From: Trissonchulus latispiculum
Lineage: Eukaryota; Nematoda; Enoplea; Enoplida; Ironidae
DNA length: 64,000 bases
Assembly: GCA_030248195.1 (NCBI GenBank)
Contig: JASAND010022863.1
Location: 1 to 64,000, forward strand
Reading direction: 5' to 3'
Shown here piece by piece: positions 1-10,781 of the stretch. Position 1 is the stretch's first letter, and the number at the start of each line of letters is the position of its first letter. Made by a program: the position numbers and the translations under genes. Below the pieces are notes generated by a model. It saw only the letters and a program-made list of their open reading frames with translations. It had not been told where the DNA came from and ran no database searches.

Positions 1-493
1 CAGAGACAGTCAAGCTTTGAACATGACTGACACTATCACATTGTGAACAGCGACTTTTGTCACAAAAACATGTACATAACAAAGTAGTCCATACGCATAA
101 CGTCCTCAGTCATTTCTACAAAATTTTTACTTTGCCTCTTACTTCCGTTTAGTTGTAACATCAATAATAATTTAAAGGTAATCCATGATGGAACAAATAG
201 CCCTGAAAAGAGATATATTATAGGGGGCGCGATAGCTGGGTGTAAAAGGCTCCGCGCGGCCCGCGGCACAGCATGGCTTATAACAAACTACAGATAACTT
301 TTTGCCACTTTCTAAAATATTCTTATTTGTAATGGATGAGGGTTTTTCTGTCAAAATCAAGAAAAATGGATAAATTAGTACTTTTCAAGCTTCCTTGTTC
401 TATGGCTTGGTTGACTGTTACGTAATTATTGCGGGAATTTTTAAAGTTTCTTTCATAGCTTTACTGAGAACCTTAAAAATGAAATAGGACAAG
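1..493. other. No gene seen; fragment of a dispersed repeat at 206-262
   Basis: No convincing coding region. Around 206-262 a GC-rich patch resembles, in reverse orientation, the hairpin-bearing ends seen near 18,130 and 36,460 (the 'ATAGGGGGCGCGATAGC' core followed by a GC-rich 'CCGCGCGG' patch). It is probably the remnant of the same repeat family. Confidence 0.4.
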
Positions 494-1108
494 AATAAAA
501 ATGCTCCGATGGAGCATGAAAAATGCAATATGGGTGACATTGGGTTTTAAGCTGACAGAAGACTAGGTTTTAAAACGTTAATATGGAAGGGGCAGGTTGT
601 AAATGCCAGAAGGACTAGGTAAAATAAGCACTAATATGGACCAGCTTCGCTGAACAACCCATAGTCGGATTCGCGGGTACGCATGCTCCACTCCGCATTT
701 GACCTTTGCTGTCTCAAGTTCTAAATTCGCCAGCTTTCCAGGCGAGCTTGCTGATTTTGAAATAATACTAAGTTGTATTGTAAGTAGTAATAATTATGTA
801 ATTATTAAGTATAGATTACGAAAACAACTATATAATATATATATATATAGTTGCAGACGCAGAGCTATGCTCATAAATTGGTAAACTGTTACTGAAGAAC
901 TGCCACCAGCATCAGTCCGGGCAGTTTCCGCGAATATGGGTTGTTCAGCGAAGTTGGTCTATATTAGTGCGCTTTTAACATAGTCCTCTTGGCATTTACA
1001 ACCTGCCCTTCACATATATATTAACGTTTAAAAACCTAGTCCTCTGTCCGCTTAAAACCCAATGTCACCCATATTGCATTTTTCATGCTCCATCGAAGCA
1101 TTTTTATT
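494..1108. mobile_element. Long foldback (MITE-like) element, family A copy 1
   Basis: The first ~180 bp (494-676) reappear as reverse complement at about 928-1108, so the element folds into one large hairpin. The tips carry a small palindrome (ATGCTCCgatGGAGCAT) followed by 'gaaaaatgcaatatggg'. The inner ends read 'gaacaaccca' against 'tgggttgttc'. There is no transposase reading frame, so it is non-autonomous. The same family recurs at 16,065-16,799. Sequence outside the left tip (about 461-493) also matches the outer right flank of that copy, so the true ends may lie further out. Confidence 0.8.
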
Positions 1109-2870
1109 CTTATATATGATATATATAAAGCAAAGGATAATTACCTTCGGATTCTAACTTTCTAAGCCAGATTACAGCCGAATTCTCAGCCAGATTACAG
1201 CAGTCACGTTTTCTCCACCACAGGACAATCCTAACTCCTTCGAGTATCCTCAAACCTCTGCTAGCAGTTTTTTTTAAATCTTAACTGAGGTTTTTAATAA
1301 TTTTAAGCTTTAACTTAAAGACGCCGCCACATGTCCAGACTCTCGAAACTGATCACCTTTTCAGTATCCTGGCCCCTGGAACCTGGATACACCAATAGGG
1401 ACGAAATCCGGAACCAAATTTTTCTGTTTTTTACATGTCCTGTACTCCAAAAACCCTAGATTCCGGTTTGGAGTGAGATCTAGTTGTGGAAGAGGGAAAA
1501 CACGGACTCTAAAGTAAAATGTATTTACATTCCAGGATCATTCTACTAATGTAATCTGCTTATTGCACGTGCTCGGCTAGATGTATTAGCAACAGTTTTA
1601 CTTTTAATTAGCAAACTTTTTCCATTTTCCAATTAACTACAGAGAACGGCGAAAACGACAGGCTGAACTGAACAGAATATCTGAACTACGTATATATTGC
1701 TCCTGTCTCCTGTGTTTCAACTGTCAACTAAGGTAACCTAATGCATACTCTAAGAAGACTTTCTGCATCTAAAAGGCTTCAACTTTGTGTTGTATATACG
1801 TATAAAGTTTCATTCTGAACAGGGTGTTCATTGTTCCTACTATGCGCATAGATTTTTTCATTTACATTATGAGAGAACAGGAGTTGGTGCAAACGTTAGT
1901 TCTCGTGTTTGGCACATGTCCAGCGATATCTAATACTCTCTCTGAATGTTGTCTGTCTGTTAATGTTTCAGCTTAGCTGTTCAACAAGCCGCAAGCACTG
2001 CGTTACCAACACGAATTAAACTTCATTCAATATTTCGAGATTCACCTTAAGAGCATCAGCAATACAAACTGAGTTATAAACAGCTACTGTTATCCAAATA
2101 CATAAGGTATTCTAATACATGTAGGTCAGCTCATATATATCCAGCTGTATATATATCCTGCATGCTAGCAGCTAGCCCCTGCCCAAACCAGTACGTATAT
2201 ACACAGAGCAAACCATATTGGGAACTCTAATGCAAAGACGTTGTAAACTTAATATCGTCGTTGTTCTCTACCGTCAGCACTCTTTTGGTTCGACCTCTTT
2301 GGTTATACCCCGCCACCAAACGGACAGGGGTATATTTGTAGACCTCCTACCAAACGGGGAACATATTGTGTTCCGAGCAACGATATGCAATGCTAAAAAG
2401 AGAAGCCCTCTAGTGGCTTACTCTCTTCTAAAATATAGAATTGTGAACTCTTGATACATGTTTTTGAGGGAATCTGCGTTAGTTAGCTGAGCATGTATAT
2501 GCCTCGATTATATAGTTCGAGCAGGCGTACACCAGCTATCAGATGCTTAATTTCTTATGATTGTCACTACTGTTTCTGCTAGTGACACAAAGTAATTACA
2601 TTCTATATACAGTGCGTCTAGTTTCAGAATGGAATCAAATTCGAAACGAAGCGCTTCTACTTAATGCAACGATCACGCGACTGTGCATCAAACATATAAC
2701 TGGAATTATTTGCTAATTACAGAAACGGACAGCAATCATACATTTTAGAATATATGTAATACTGTTTTATCAAATCCTGAACAATACGTATACGTATACA
2801 GTATAACAAGAATTTATGCTTCTCCTTTATCGCCATCCTCCTCATCATCATCGTCGTCCCTCCGGCCAAA
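1109..2870. other. Intergenic, upstream of the myristoylated-protein gene; nothing recognised
   Basis: AT-rich unique-looking sequence with short (TA)n runs and scattered stops on both strands. No exon with convincing splice signals was found. It presumably includes the promoter and 5' UTR of the gene starting at 2883, but no TATA box or initiator could be assigned with confidence. Confidence 0.4.
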
Positions 2871-2882
2871 TTAAACATGGAA

Positions 2883-5800
2883 ATGGGTTGCGGGGCCAGC
2901 AGTCCGACACCCTCCGTCTTGCCAGTTCCTGAAACCGGTAAACGTTCAGCTCACAGCAAACGAAGACCCTCCAATGAATTCCGATTCATTGAGCATAGAA
3001 CTTCACTGTCCGGATCAACCAGCTGCCATCAGCATCCTAACAGCTTCGAGGAGCGACGAAGCTCGAGTCGGACTACTGGCGGCGAAACCGGGGAGACTGC
3101 AAAAACCAATCTAAGCAACAGTACCAGTCCAGGACCCTCTGGTGACATAAGCGCTGTCAAAAGCTTATCACAGAGCGCTGGCAAGCACAAGTCGGCGTCT
3201 CTGGGATCTGGTTCCCGGCATTCTACCAAATCGGCATCTGCTGCGTCATTATCTAGAATTGATACCAAAAACAACAAATTCACCAAATCTCCCATCCCTA
3301 AACCGTCTATAACTCAAAAAACCTCTGTGAATACCACTTATTCCTTCTTACAGGGTGGCGGAGCCCTTCAGCTAACTCCACCAGGGACGGCAACTACAGC
3401 AAATGAGCATACAGAACAAACCCCTGTACAGACTATCTTACTGACAAACAAACGGCTACCGGAACTGGAAGAGACAGGATCAGTGAGCGAACAAAGCTTC
3501 GTTCTCATACAGCGAAAAATTAAGGCAGCCTGGGAAACAGAACCGGAAAGAAATAAGGAGATAATGCTACACCTGACCAGCGCTGCAGCTGAAACACAAG
3601 AAGACTCAGGCAAGAACCAAGAAACAAGAACACAAGAACTCGGTCGAAACAACGCATACAGTATTCGCAACAGACTGATTAGCCTGGAGGAAAGTGCTAC
3701 TTCAAGTGCCCTTGATCAGTTCTATCAATCCGACAACGCTAGGACAGAAAATAATGCAAATCAGCAGCAGCATCAACACCCGTCGGAAGAAAATGAAGAC
3801 TCAACCAAAGTAGGAGAAACTGTGACGCCTGCATCAGCGGATGATGAAAGTGAAATACACGAGAATAACCTAACCAGTCCAGATCATAGTCTCGCAAACG
3901 GTAGCCCCTCAGCGACTGATTCTCCAGTTGATGACATCAGCAGCAGGCAACCGCTGCTTCCTTCTCAGATGGACTTGTCCCTACCACTGGGTGGCCCAGA
4001 CTCCTACTACATTCCACGACGAGGAACATTCATGGGCGCCGTGCGATGCCGCCTCCGTCAATGGCCCCGTCAGTGGCCTCGGAAGCACAACATGGTGCGA
4101 CCTGAATCTCCCTCCCCCAGTCCATCAAGTGAAACCAGAGAACCCTTGTTATCAGATAATATCTCCCCAGTAACGACTCAGCCCCCAGAACAACGCAGAA
4201 ATTCTTCCACACCACAACCACCACACCATCAGCTGCAGCAGCAACCGCAAAAGTTCAGAATGGTACGTAGTCGAACAGTAGACTTAGCCAATATGGCGTT
4301 CAAATTTAAAACGCCAAGGGCAAAGTCAGAATCGCTGTCTCCAAAGATTAGCAGACCTATCACCGCTCCCATGCTCAGTTCGGAGAAACCGATCAGAAGC
4401 TCGGGAAGATCCAACTTTTTCGTAAAACTGCAGCCAGCCAATAGGTCACTGCTTAGCACAGCGGGGAGTCGACCGGACAGTGGAATCAAGAGCGGAGCAA
4501 CGGCGGAGGAGGATCACTTAACGGATGAAATGTTCTCGTTTGAGGAAACCACGACGTGGAAGGATATTGCCACTGTGCACAATGATTTTTTCAATGGTAA
4601 GACTGACAATTGTAGTGAAGCCAGGGATCGACCGGAATTCCGGTTCCGGTTCCGGTACTTTTTGGTTCCGGTTCCGGTTCCGGTTCCGGTTCCGGTTTTT
4701 GAAAACGTACCGCAACCGGAACCAATTTTAGCCTATTATCAAAAGCAAAATTTTATTAAAATTTTCAAAAATTTTATCAAACTTCTTTAAAACTTTCTGA
4801 AAAACTGCGATTCTCTATGAATGAAATGAATGAATCTCTGCTTATAACCAGAATATGACTTATCCAAAAATTTTCGCCTGCGGCGCTATTACATTACTTA
4901 GAATGTTTAGAATTTGTAAAAATAATGTCTAATGTATCCTTGTTATGAATTGTATATATATATATTATATAATGTATATATTATAAAACCAAAATAATAC
5001 TTAATAACTCAGATTAAATAGCACAAGACCGCCGATATTTTTAAATTTAAGTAGTGGTAACGATAACTAATGCTGAGTTGAAATTATTGAAGCCTTGGCG
5101 TCGACCTATGCTATTTCAAAATTATAAAGTGCGTTGTTGTATATAATCAAATGTCAGTTTTAGCTTAAATTTAATCTTTTTAATTGTTTAAATCGATACT
5201 GGACTTTAAATATGGACTAAGTTTATTGCTGTTTGTTTAGTAATTAATCCTGTGCGCAGATCAACAGAATTACTAAAAAATTATGGATGGAACAAACAGC
5301 AAGGGTTCTTAAAAATCTTTTGAAGAAACATCATTTAAAATTTTAAAATCCTGATGAAGCCAGCCAAAAGGAAGAAATTTCGTTTAATTCAAGTTGGAGA
5401 AATTGTACATTTCGACTTTCTTTGAAACATGTGAATAGGCTTATTTGTTTAATGGATGAAAATTTATATATATATTTCAACCATGCAAAAACATTTGCAT
5501 TTTAATCAGAAAACTCCAATAACAAAGTAATTATACTGAGATATAATAACAAGCTATGGAATTAAAAGCCGATGTTCTAAACAAGTCCAATTTTGTATAT
5601 AGCTGATCTGATGTTACCTAAATCACAGCCAGATTAGATTTTACAATACGAATTTGTACAAGAACAGTAATTTTCAGAAAAATTTTAATTTTGTCTGAAA
5701 TACATAGAAAATAAAAGTTAAAGTAAAATGCTAATAGATATCCTTTGTTTTCTAAAAATGTAAATGGCATCATTATATTTTATTTTGCGTTTTAAAAATG

Positions 5801-6000
5801 CTGCAACTTTTCCTAGAGTTCTAGTAAAGTTAAATGAACTTTTTGATTATGACTAGAAATTATCAGACAAGCCAGATAAAAACTAAACATGTTTCTGACT
5901 TATTTTGCCGAAAGCTGTAAGAGCAGTTTCTGGTGCTCGCAAAAATTTCGTGGAATCAGTTTCTGTCTACTTATTTAGCCTAATTGAAAATTCAGCTGAA

Positions 6001-6070
<70 letters not shown>

Positions 6071-6082
6071 TATATATATAAT

Positions 6083-6134
<52 letters not shown>

Positions 6135-8543
6135 GTAGGGATGGGCGCGGAAAAAAAGGTTTTTTTCCGTTTTTTTCCATTTTTTACCGAAGGCGAGGAA
6201 AAAAATGGAAAAATATTCCTAACGTTATTTTGACGATTTTTACAATGCAGTATCATGTTTTATGAGCTTTTCGAGCAATTTCACACTATTTACAAACTTT
6301 TCCATGGGTCATAGTAGGTGGGGGGTATGTTAAATCTTACGAAATTGTATTTGGGTTTTTTCGACGCATCGGAAAAAATGGAAAAATATTCGGGACATGT
6401 TCTGAAAGTTAATTTATGACCTTAGAACATTAAGAAACTATCGAAAACAGTGTTTAATAAGGTAAGAATACGATATTCAGGAATTTAAGATAATTTTGGG
6501 ATTTAAAATTTTTTCCCTTGGAATATGAAAATGATTGCGTAACTCAGGTAGAGTTAATAATTCCATACCTAACCGTGGAGTGTTCAGCCAAAACTGTTAA
6601 AATATCTGGAATTGTTTAGTTTACCAAGCGCGTTACCTACGAAAACCACAAACTAGGTCTAGCAGAGCCGCCAGGGCATACAGAAGTCGCCTGTCCTTTG
6701 CTTTACAGCGTCACCCGCTGAAAATATTTGATTCCTATAATCAATACTGGAACCTTTCTAAGAGCTTGTGTAATTGCATTACCCTGTGGGGCTACTAAAT
6801 ATCGTGAAAACTGCTTATGTATGCAAAAACATGAAATAACGCAACTTTTATCACATTGTGTAATTTTGGAGTGACAGGAAAAAAGGAAAAAAATGGAAAA
6901 AACACGAAAAAAGGTTTTTTCCGGCAAACTTTTTTTTCCGGGAAAAAACCAGCCCTATAAAATTAAGAAATTAAATTTTATTTTTAATTTATTAAATAAA
7001 TCTGCTTTAAAAGTCAACTTGCATTCGATTAAATGATTCATCGCAATTCGTATATATAATGTAAAATACAGATCGAATAATATAAATATAGCATATTCAT
7101 ACCGTGTATAAATAATTTTAAATTTTAGTTTTAAAGCAATGTATATATGTAGTAAAGTTTAAACTATGCTATAAGACAAAAATCTCTTAATAAATTGCAA
7201 ATTTCATGTTCGTGCATTGAAATGACTATATAAAATATAATTCAAACGTTATTACAATGTTTTAGTAACTACAAAAAAGCAAAAAATTCTGCAAAAATTG
7301 TCCAAAACGTCAGAAAAAATTTTCGATTTCTGTAGTGTTAAAGAGCTGGTTCCGGTTCCGGTTCCGGCTTTTTAAAGCCAGTTCCGATTCCGGTTCCGGT
7401 TCCGGTTTTTTGGAGTTCCGGCCGATCCCTAGGCCGGTGGGTAACGTTTCTGCGTCTGGGGCCCGTTGCACAAAAGTAATTGCTAATGTATACCTTATTT
7501 GTGATTAGGTTTACCTCGACGCCAGTAGATGGTAGAGTTCCGTGTAGTACCTATATACTTTAAGAAAATCTTGTTCGGAATATGTAATTCACTATCAAGC
7601 CAGGTATAAGCAGTCAATGTGAATCAATCTTGGCAGTCCAAACGCAGTTTTACAATTGCGAACCTGAGCGTTACCTTTTTTGTAGAGTAGTTAATTTGGT
7701 AAGCTTCGTTTATTTTAGCAAAAGTACATATAATACTTAAGAATATGGCAAGTGTTATACTCTATGTCTCTATGCATTATAAGCATGACAGGCCCGCACC
7801 CAGGATTTTGAAAAGGGGGGATCCAAGGTAAAACGCAACGGGGGGTCTGGGGGCGGAGCCCCTCAGAAGTTGAAGAATTTTTGCGATTTTGCCCAGAAAC
7901 GGTACATTGGACCTTTATTTGTTGCAAACAGTGAATTATCGCGCCGACGGCGCGAAAAGTTTTTAAAAATAGCTGTTTTTGCCGTAAAAATAGCAAAAAT
8001 TTTCCATTTTGTCATCCCAAAACGGGGGTCTAGACCCCTTAAACTCCCCCCCCCCTGGGTGCGGCCTTGCAGCATGACACATTCTCTGGGAATGCTAACG
8101 GCTGATCCACACAAACAGAACTGTAGTGACGTCAGTGCAATACCGATTTGTGCCGCAAGGACATTCACTAGGGCTTAGTCCCAACGGGAATAGGCTTACT
8201 ATCTCTATTTTTGTGTGCTACAAAAATTCGAAAACACAAGCAATGTGTGCTTGCAATTGTGGCTGCTTCGCGCTTTAGAACACAAGCACAACAGTCGAAT
8301 TGGTTCTCGAATATACGGCGAGGTCAGCCGTTAGTGCGCGCGCCATTGATTGTCTAGCTTAGAGCATGGAACTTGCCACTCTTGATTTTATAATTTTACT
8401 AATCTAATATGTTGTATATTTTAGACTTTGAGGACTTGTTAGACGATGATGAAGACAATATTTTATCATTAAATAAAATGGATGCATTGACTCCAACATC
8501 CGCCTGCTGGTCCCCTCTCAATATTAAACGGTGCATTTTATAA
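2883..8543 (+). CDS. Uncharacterised Ser/Thr-rich protein with N-myristoylation-type start
   Basis: Two-exon model: 2883-4596 and 8425-8543, giving 610 residues. Exon 1 ends in G before a GTAAGA donor (phase 1). The only matching acceptor found is TTTTAG at 8421-8424, which completes an Asp codon and leads into an acidic tail (FEDLLDDDEDNILSL) and a TAA stop. The start at 2883 is preferred over the in-frame ATG at 2877 because it gives MGCGASS, a classic N-myristoylation motif with a palmitoylatable Cys3, so membrane attachment is inferred. The protein is low complexity and Ser/Thr/Pro-rich, with a basic Trp/Arg patch near residues 383-404 and a Gln/His-rich stretch near 446. No enzymatic domain was recognised. 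Reading past 4596 would give an Arg-Phe/Val-Pro run encoded by a TTCCGG microsatellite, which is intron. An ATTAAA near 8600 could serve as polyadenylation signal. The family is unknown. Confidence 0.75.
6003..6129. repeat. (TA)n microsatellite
   Basis: About 125 bp of nearly pure TA dinucleotide with short interruptions, inside the intron element. Confidence 0.95.
6136..6957. mobile_element. MITE-like element with GGAAAAAA/TTTTTTCC ends
   Basis: The left end TAGGGATGGGCGCGGAAAAA is mirrored by the right end GGGAAAAAACCAGCCCTA read on the other strand. A/T homopolymers dominate the ends. A related left end occurs near 14,438 in the MIOS intron ('tagggatgggcactggaaaa'). No coding capacity. 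Confidence 0.5.
7791..8070. mobile_element. Short MITE with GC-rich inverted ends and 9-bp TSD
   Basis: The ends GGCCCGCACCCAGG and CCTGGGTGCGGCC are inverted repeats. The element is flanked on both sides by AGCATGACA (7782-7790 and 8071-8079), a 9-bp direct repeat. A 9-bp duplication is typical of Mutator-like elements, but TIR sequence alone does not prove the superfamily. The interior has G and C tracts and a GC hairpin (near 7940). It sits in the same intron just before exon 2. A lone similar end is near 60,055. Confidence 0.7.
8095..8334. repeat. Foldback fragment with TAACGGCTGA / TCAGCCGTTA ends
   Basis: Short inverted ends CTAACGGCTGA and TCAGCCGTTAG enclose about 240 bp, ending 90 bp before exon 2 of the upstream gene. 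The tips resemble the internal part of the palindromic element at 12,531-12,874 ('ataacggctgacc'). Confidence 0.45.
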
Positions 8544-9061
8544 TCTCAATTGTACAACATGATTCATAAGATTGGTTTCTTTTGCAATGCTTTGTTCGCT
8601 ATTAAATATTATTTGTATATATGGTAGAAAAACTTCGCTACAATGCCTACGATTATATTCTGTTACAGTTACAGACAAGTCTTTGGGTCTAGTTACTATG
8701 ATAGGTAAACAGCGACAGCAAACAGTATTGTTTTATGCAAAAATCTCGCATCCACCAACATACACATTGACGACATACTGCTGTTCAGTAATAGCTAAAC
8801 TACAGTACTATTATGAAAGCACCATCAACCCTTAAAAGCGACATCCCTTTAACATGTAGTTACTACACCTTTGCCAAAATTCAGCCTGACACACAATCTG
8901 CTATTCAAGCTTTGTTATTGGAGTTTGTGCAATAATAACATTTATTCTCATTTAGAGCCGTAACCAATCATTACGTTTGTTACAATCACATGGTCTATAT
9001 AATCTGTAATCTTAAAAACATCTGCGTGTTTATTGTTCTAGTCAAACAGCTAAGTACATCT
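8544..9061. other. 3' flank of the myristoylated-protein gene; nothing else recognised
   Basis: Contains an ATTAAA near 8600 and further AT-rich sequence, but no second gene with supportable splice signals. The short frames here look like chance. Confidence 0.4.
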
Positions 9062-9431
9062 GCTGGGTTTATTTTAGGCAAAAATAAGTGTGGGAGAGTG
9101 GGGGGGGGGCGCTGTATAAATAGCCTGTTTCCCACATACACTGCTATAACTATGCTTAAAAATGCTCAAAAAGCAAGTTTTAGCACCAAAAAAGGCGATT
9201 TTTGATCAAAAATTTCAGGCAAAGCCGGACAATTTTTGAAAATTTCGACCAAAAATCCTAAAAATTTGGCAATTTCTGGGCACCTTAGGGTTCAGTGGGG
9301 GAGGGGGGAAGCCCAAAAAAGTGGGGTGGGGCCGAGTGGGGGGGAGATGCTCGAGTGGGGAGGGGGCAAAAAGTGGGAGGGCCCAAAAAGTGGGGGCGCC
9401 CGCCCCCCCCCCCCAGTAAAATAAACCCAGC
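9062..9431. mobile_element. CTGGG-family MITE, copy 1 (no clear TSD)
   Basis: Inverted ends GCTGGGTTTATTTTA and TAAAATAAACCCAGC. The interior has a characteristic layout: text like 'aatagcctgtttcccacatacactgctataact', an 'aaagccgg' hairpin, and long G/C tracts near the right end. Related copies are at 13,329-13,765, 19,021-19,403, 29,370-29,714 and 39,190-39,575. Confidence 0.75.
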
Positions 9432-9866
9432 ATTGGTTCAGCTAGTAGGAAACAACATATGTCCGAATCGGATAATGTCGTAAATACTGCATACGTGTCA
9501 AGTGTACTATTCCGAAAAAATAACACCTTGTAGTGAGTCAGCGAAGGTTTGGCATGGAAAGCCTTTAAGGAATTTTCACAAGCCGAAAATGAATATCAAA
9601 ACAAAACAATATCACCTTACTCTTAAAGGGGTAAATTTTCCAAAGGCTCCGTTACCAATTGTTTCCGAAAAAGACATCCGTTTAATCTCGCTCGGTTCAC
9701 TGTCGTCGGAAAATTGAAGAACTTGCAGGACTCCAGGGAACCTAAGATAATATTTAACTTTTCGAACATAACAGTCGCAGCTATATACAACATTGTTAAT
9801 GTCTTGGTTTGTAGTTTTACTATAAAAGATCAAAGCAGTTGATAAGTTTGGGGAACTCAAATACGC

Positions 9867-10729
9867 CAGTGGCGTAGATAGGTATTCGCTTCGAGGAGGG
9901 CGGATCGACAAGTCAGGAGGATCTGGAGGAGCCTCCGGGAAAGTGAGCCATTTTTAAACATTTTTACAGTGACCCAAAATGGTAATTTTCAATCTTTTTT
10001 AAAAATAAAGCTGAGTTTTTCAGATATTCACCAAATACGACTATAGAAACTTTAATTCTTGATTATTAAAACTTAAACTTTTCAGATTTTCATCAAAAAC
10101 AGCTAGAGAAACTTTATATAAGTCTTTAATACTAAACTTGAAACTTTTTAACTTGAAAATGAGAGCTAGCATTGAACGCGTGGAAGCGCTGTGGAGGAAA
10201 AAATGTTGCGAAGAAATAGGACCCGCGGAGGTCTGCCGCGGTTGAAAATTTTTCAAATTTAAGACTCCCTCAGGAATTAATTTTGATCACTTTTTTTATT
10301 AAGTTATGAGCTATTAGGTACAGTTATTTTCGGAATAAATTCCAGATTAATTTTTTAAATTGCCTGCCACAGTCTGAAAGACTAAAGACAGGAACTTTTA
10401 TTTTAGGAAAATGAATTAGTAATATCAACTTGTCACAGCAATTAGCGATGTGAGTAAAAACGTAGACAAGCGGAGATCTGGGGGCGCAGCCCCCAGTAGA
10501 AATGTTTTATAAATAACGTTTTAAACCTACCTTCCTTCCGGTAACTTTCGCACAAAATTTTCTTATTGTTTGGCCAAGAGCTAGCGATTTTTTGAAAAAT
10601 AAAGGGTTCAAACCTATATTTCATACTATTTTTCCAGAAAAAAACTGGGCCCAATCTTAAAAATTTTCCGCTAGCAAAATGTCCACGGTGGCAAATGGGC
10701 GCCCTCCCCCCTTATCTACACCCATGCCT
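9867..10729. mobile_element. Possible degenerate TIR element (CAGTGGCGTAGATAGG end)
   Basis: The left end CAGTGGCGTAGATAGG and a GC-rich GAGGGCG patch are mirrored imperfectly at 10,695-10,729. The CAGTGGCG-type tip resembles ends of hAT-like elements in many animals. No TSD was identified. It contains a CTGGGGGC/GCCCCCAG hairpin at 10,478-10,496. Confidence 0.35.
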
Positions 10730-10781
10730 ACACTTATATATATACTATCCCAGTGTAAGTGGTATAAAAAGGCAACCTCAC

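Larger units (their letters stand above)
4622..7431. mobile_element. Probable 2.8-kb terminal-inverted-repeat element filling the intron
   Basis: The left end CAGGGATCGACCGGAA is matched inversely by the right end TTCCGGCCGATCCCTA. Both are followed inward by runs of TTCCGG/CCGGAA (4639-4700 and 7347-7410). It lies within the 3.8-kb intron of the myristoylated-protein gene. No clean target-site duplication was seen and no transposase frame survives. The interior contains a (TA)n tract and a second nested element at 6136-6957. Confidence 0.5.

Noticed and set aside
4597..4790. Extension of the exon 1 frame with Arg-Phe and Val-Pro repeats
   Set aside because: It is read-through past a GTAAGA donor into a TTCCGG microsatellite; the phase-matched acceptor at 8421-8424 gives a better C-terminus.
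5992..6180. Tyr/Ile-repeat frame
   Set aside because: Pure translation of the (TA)n microsatellite.
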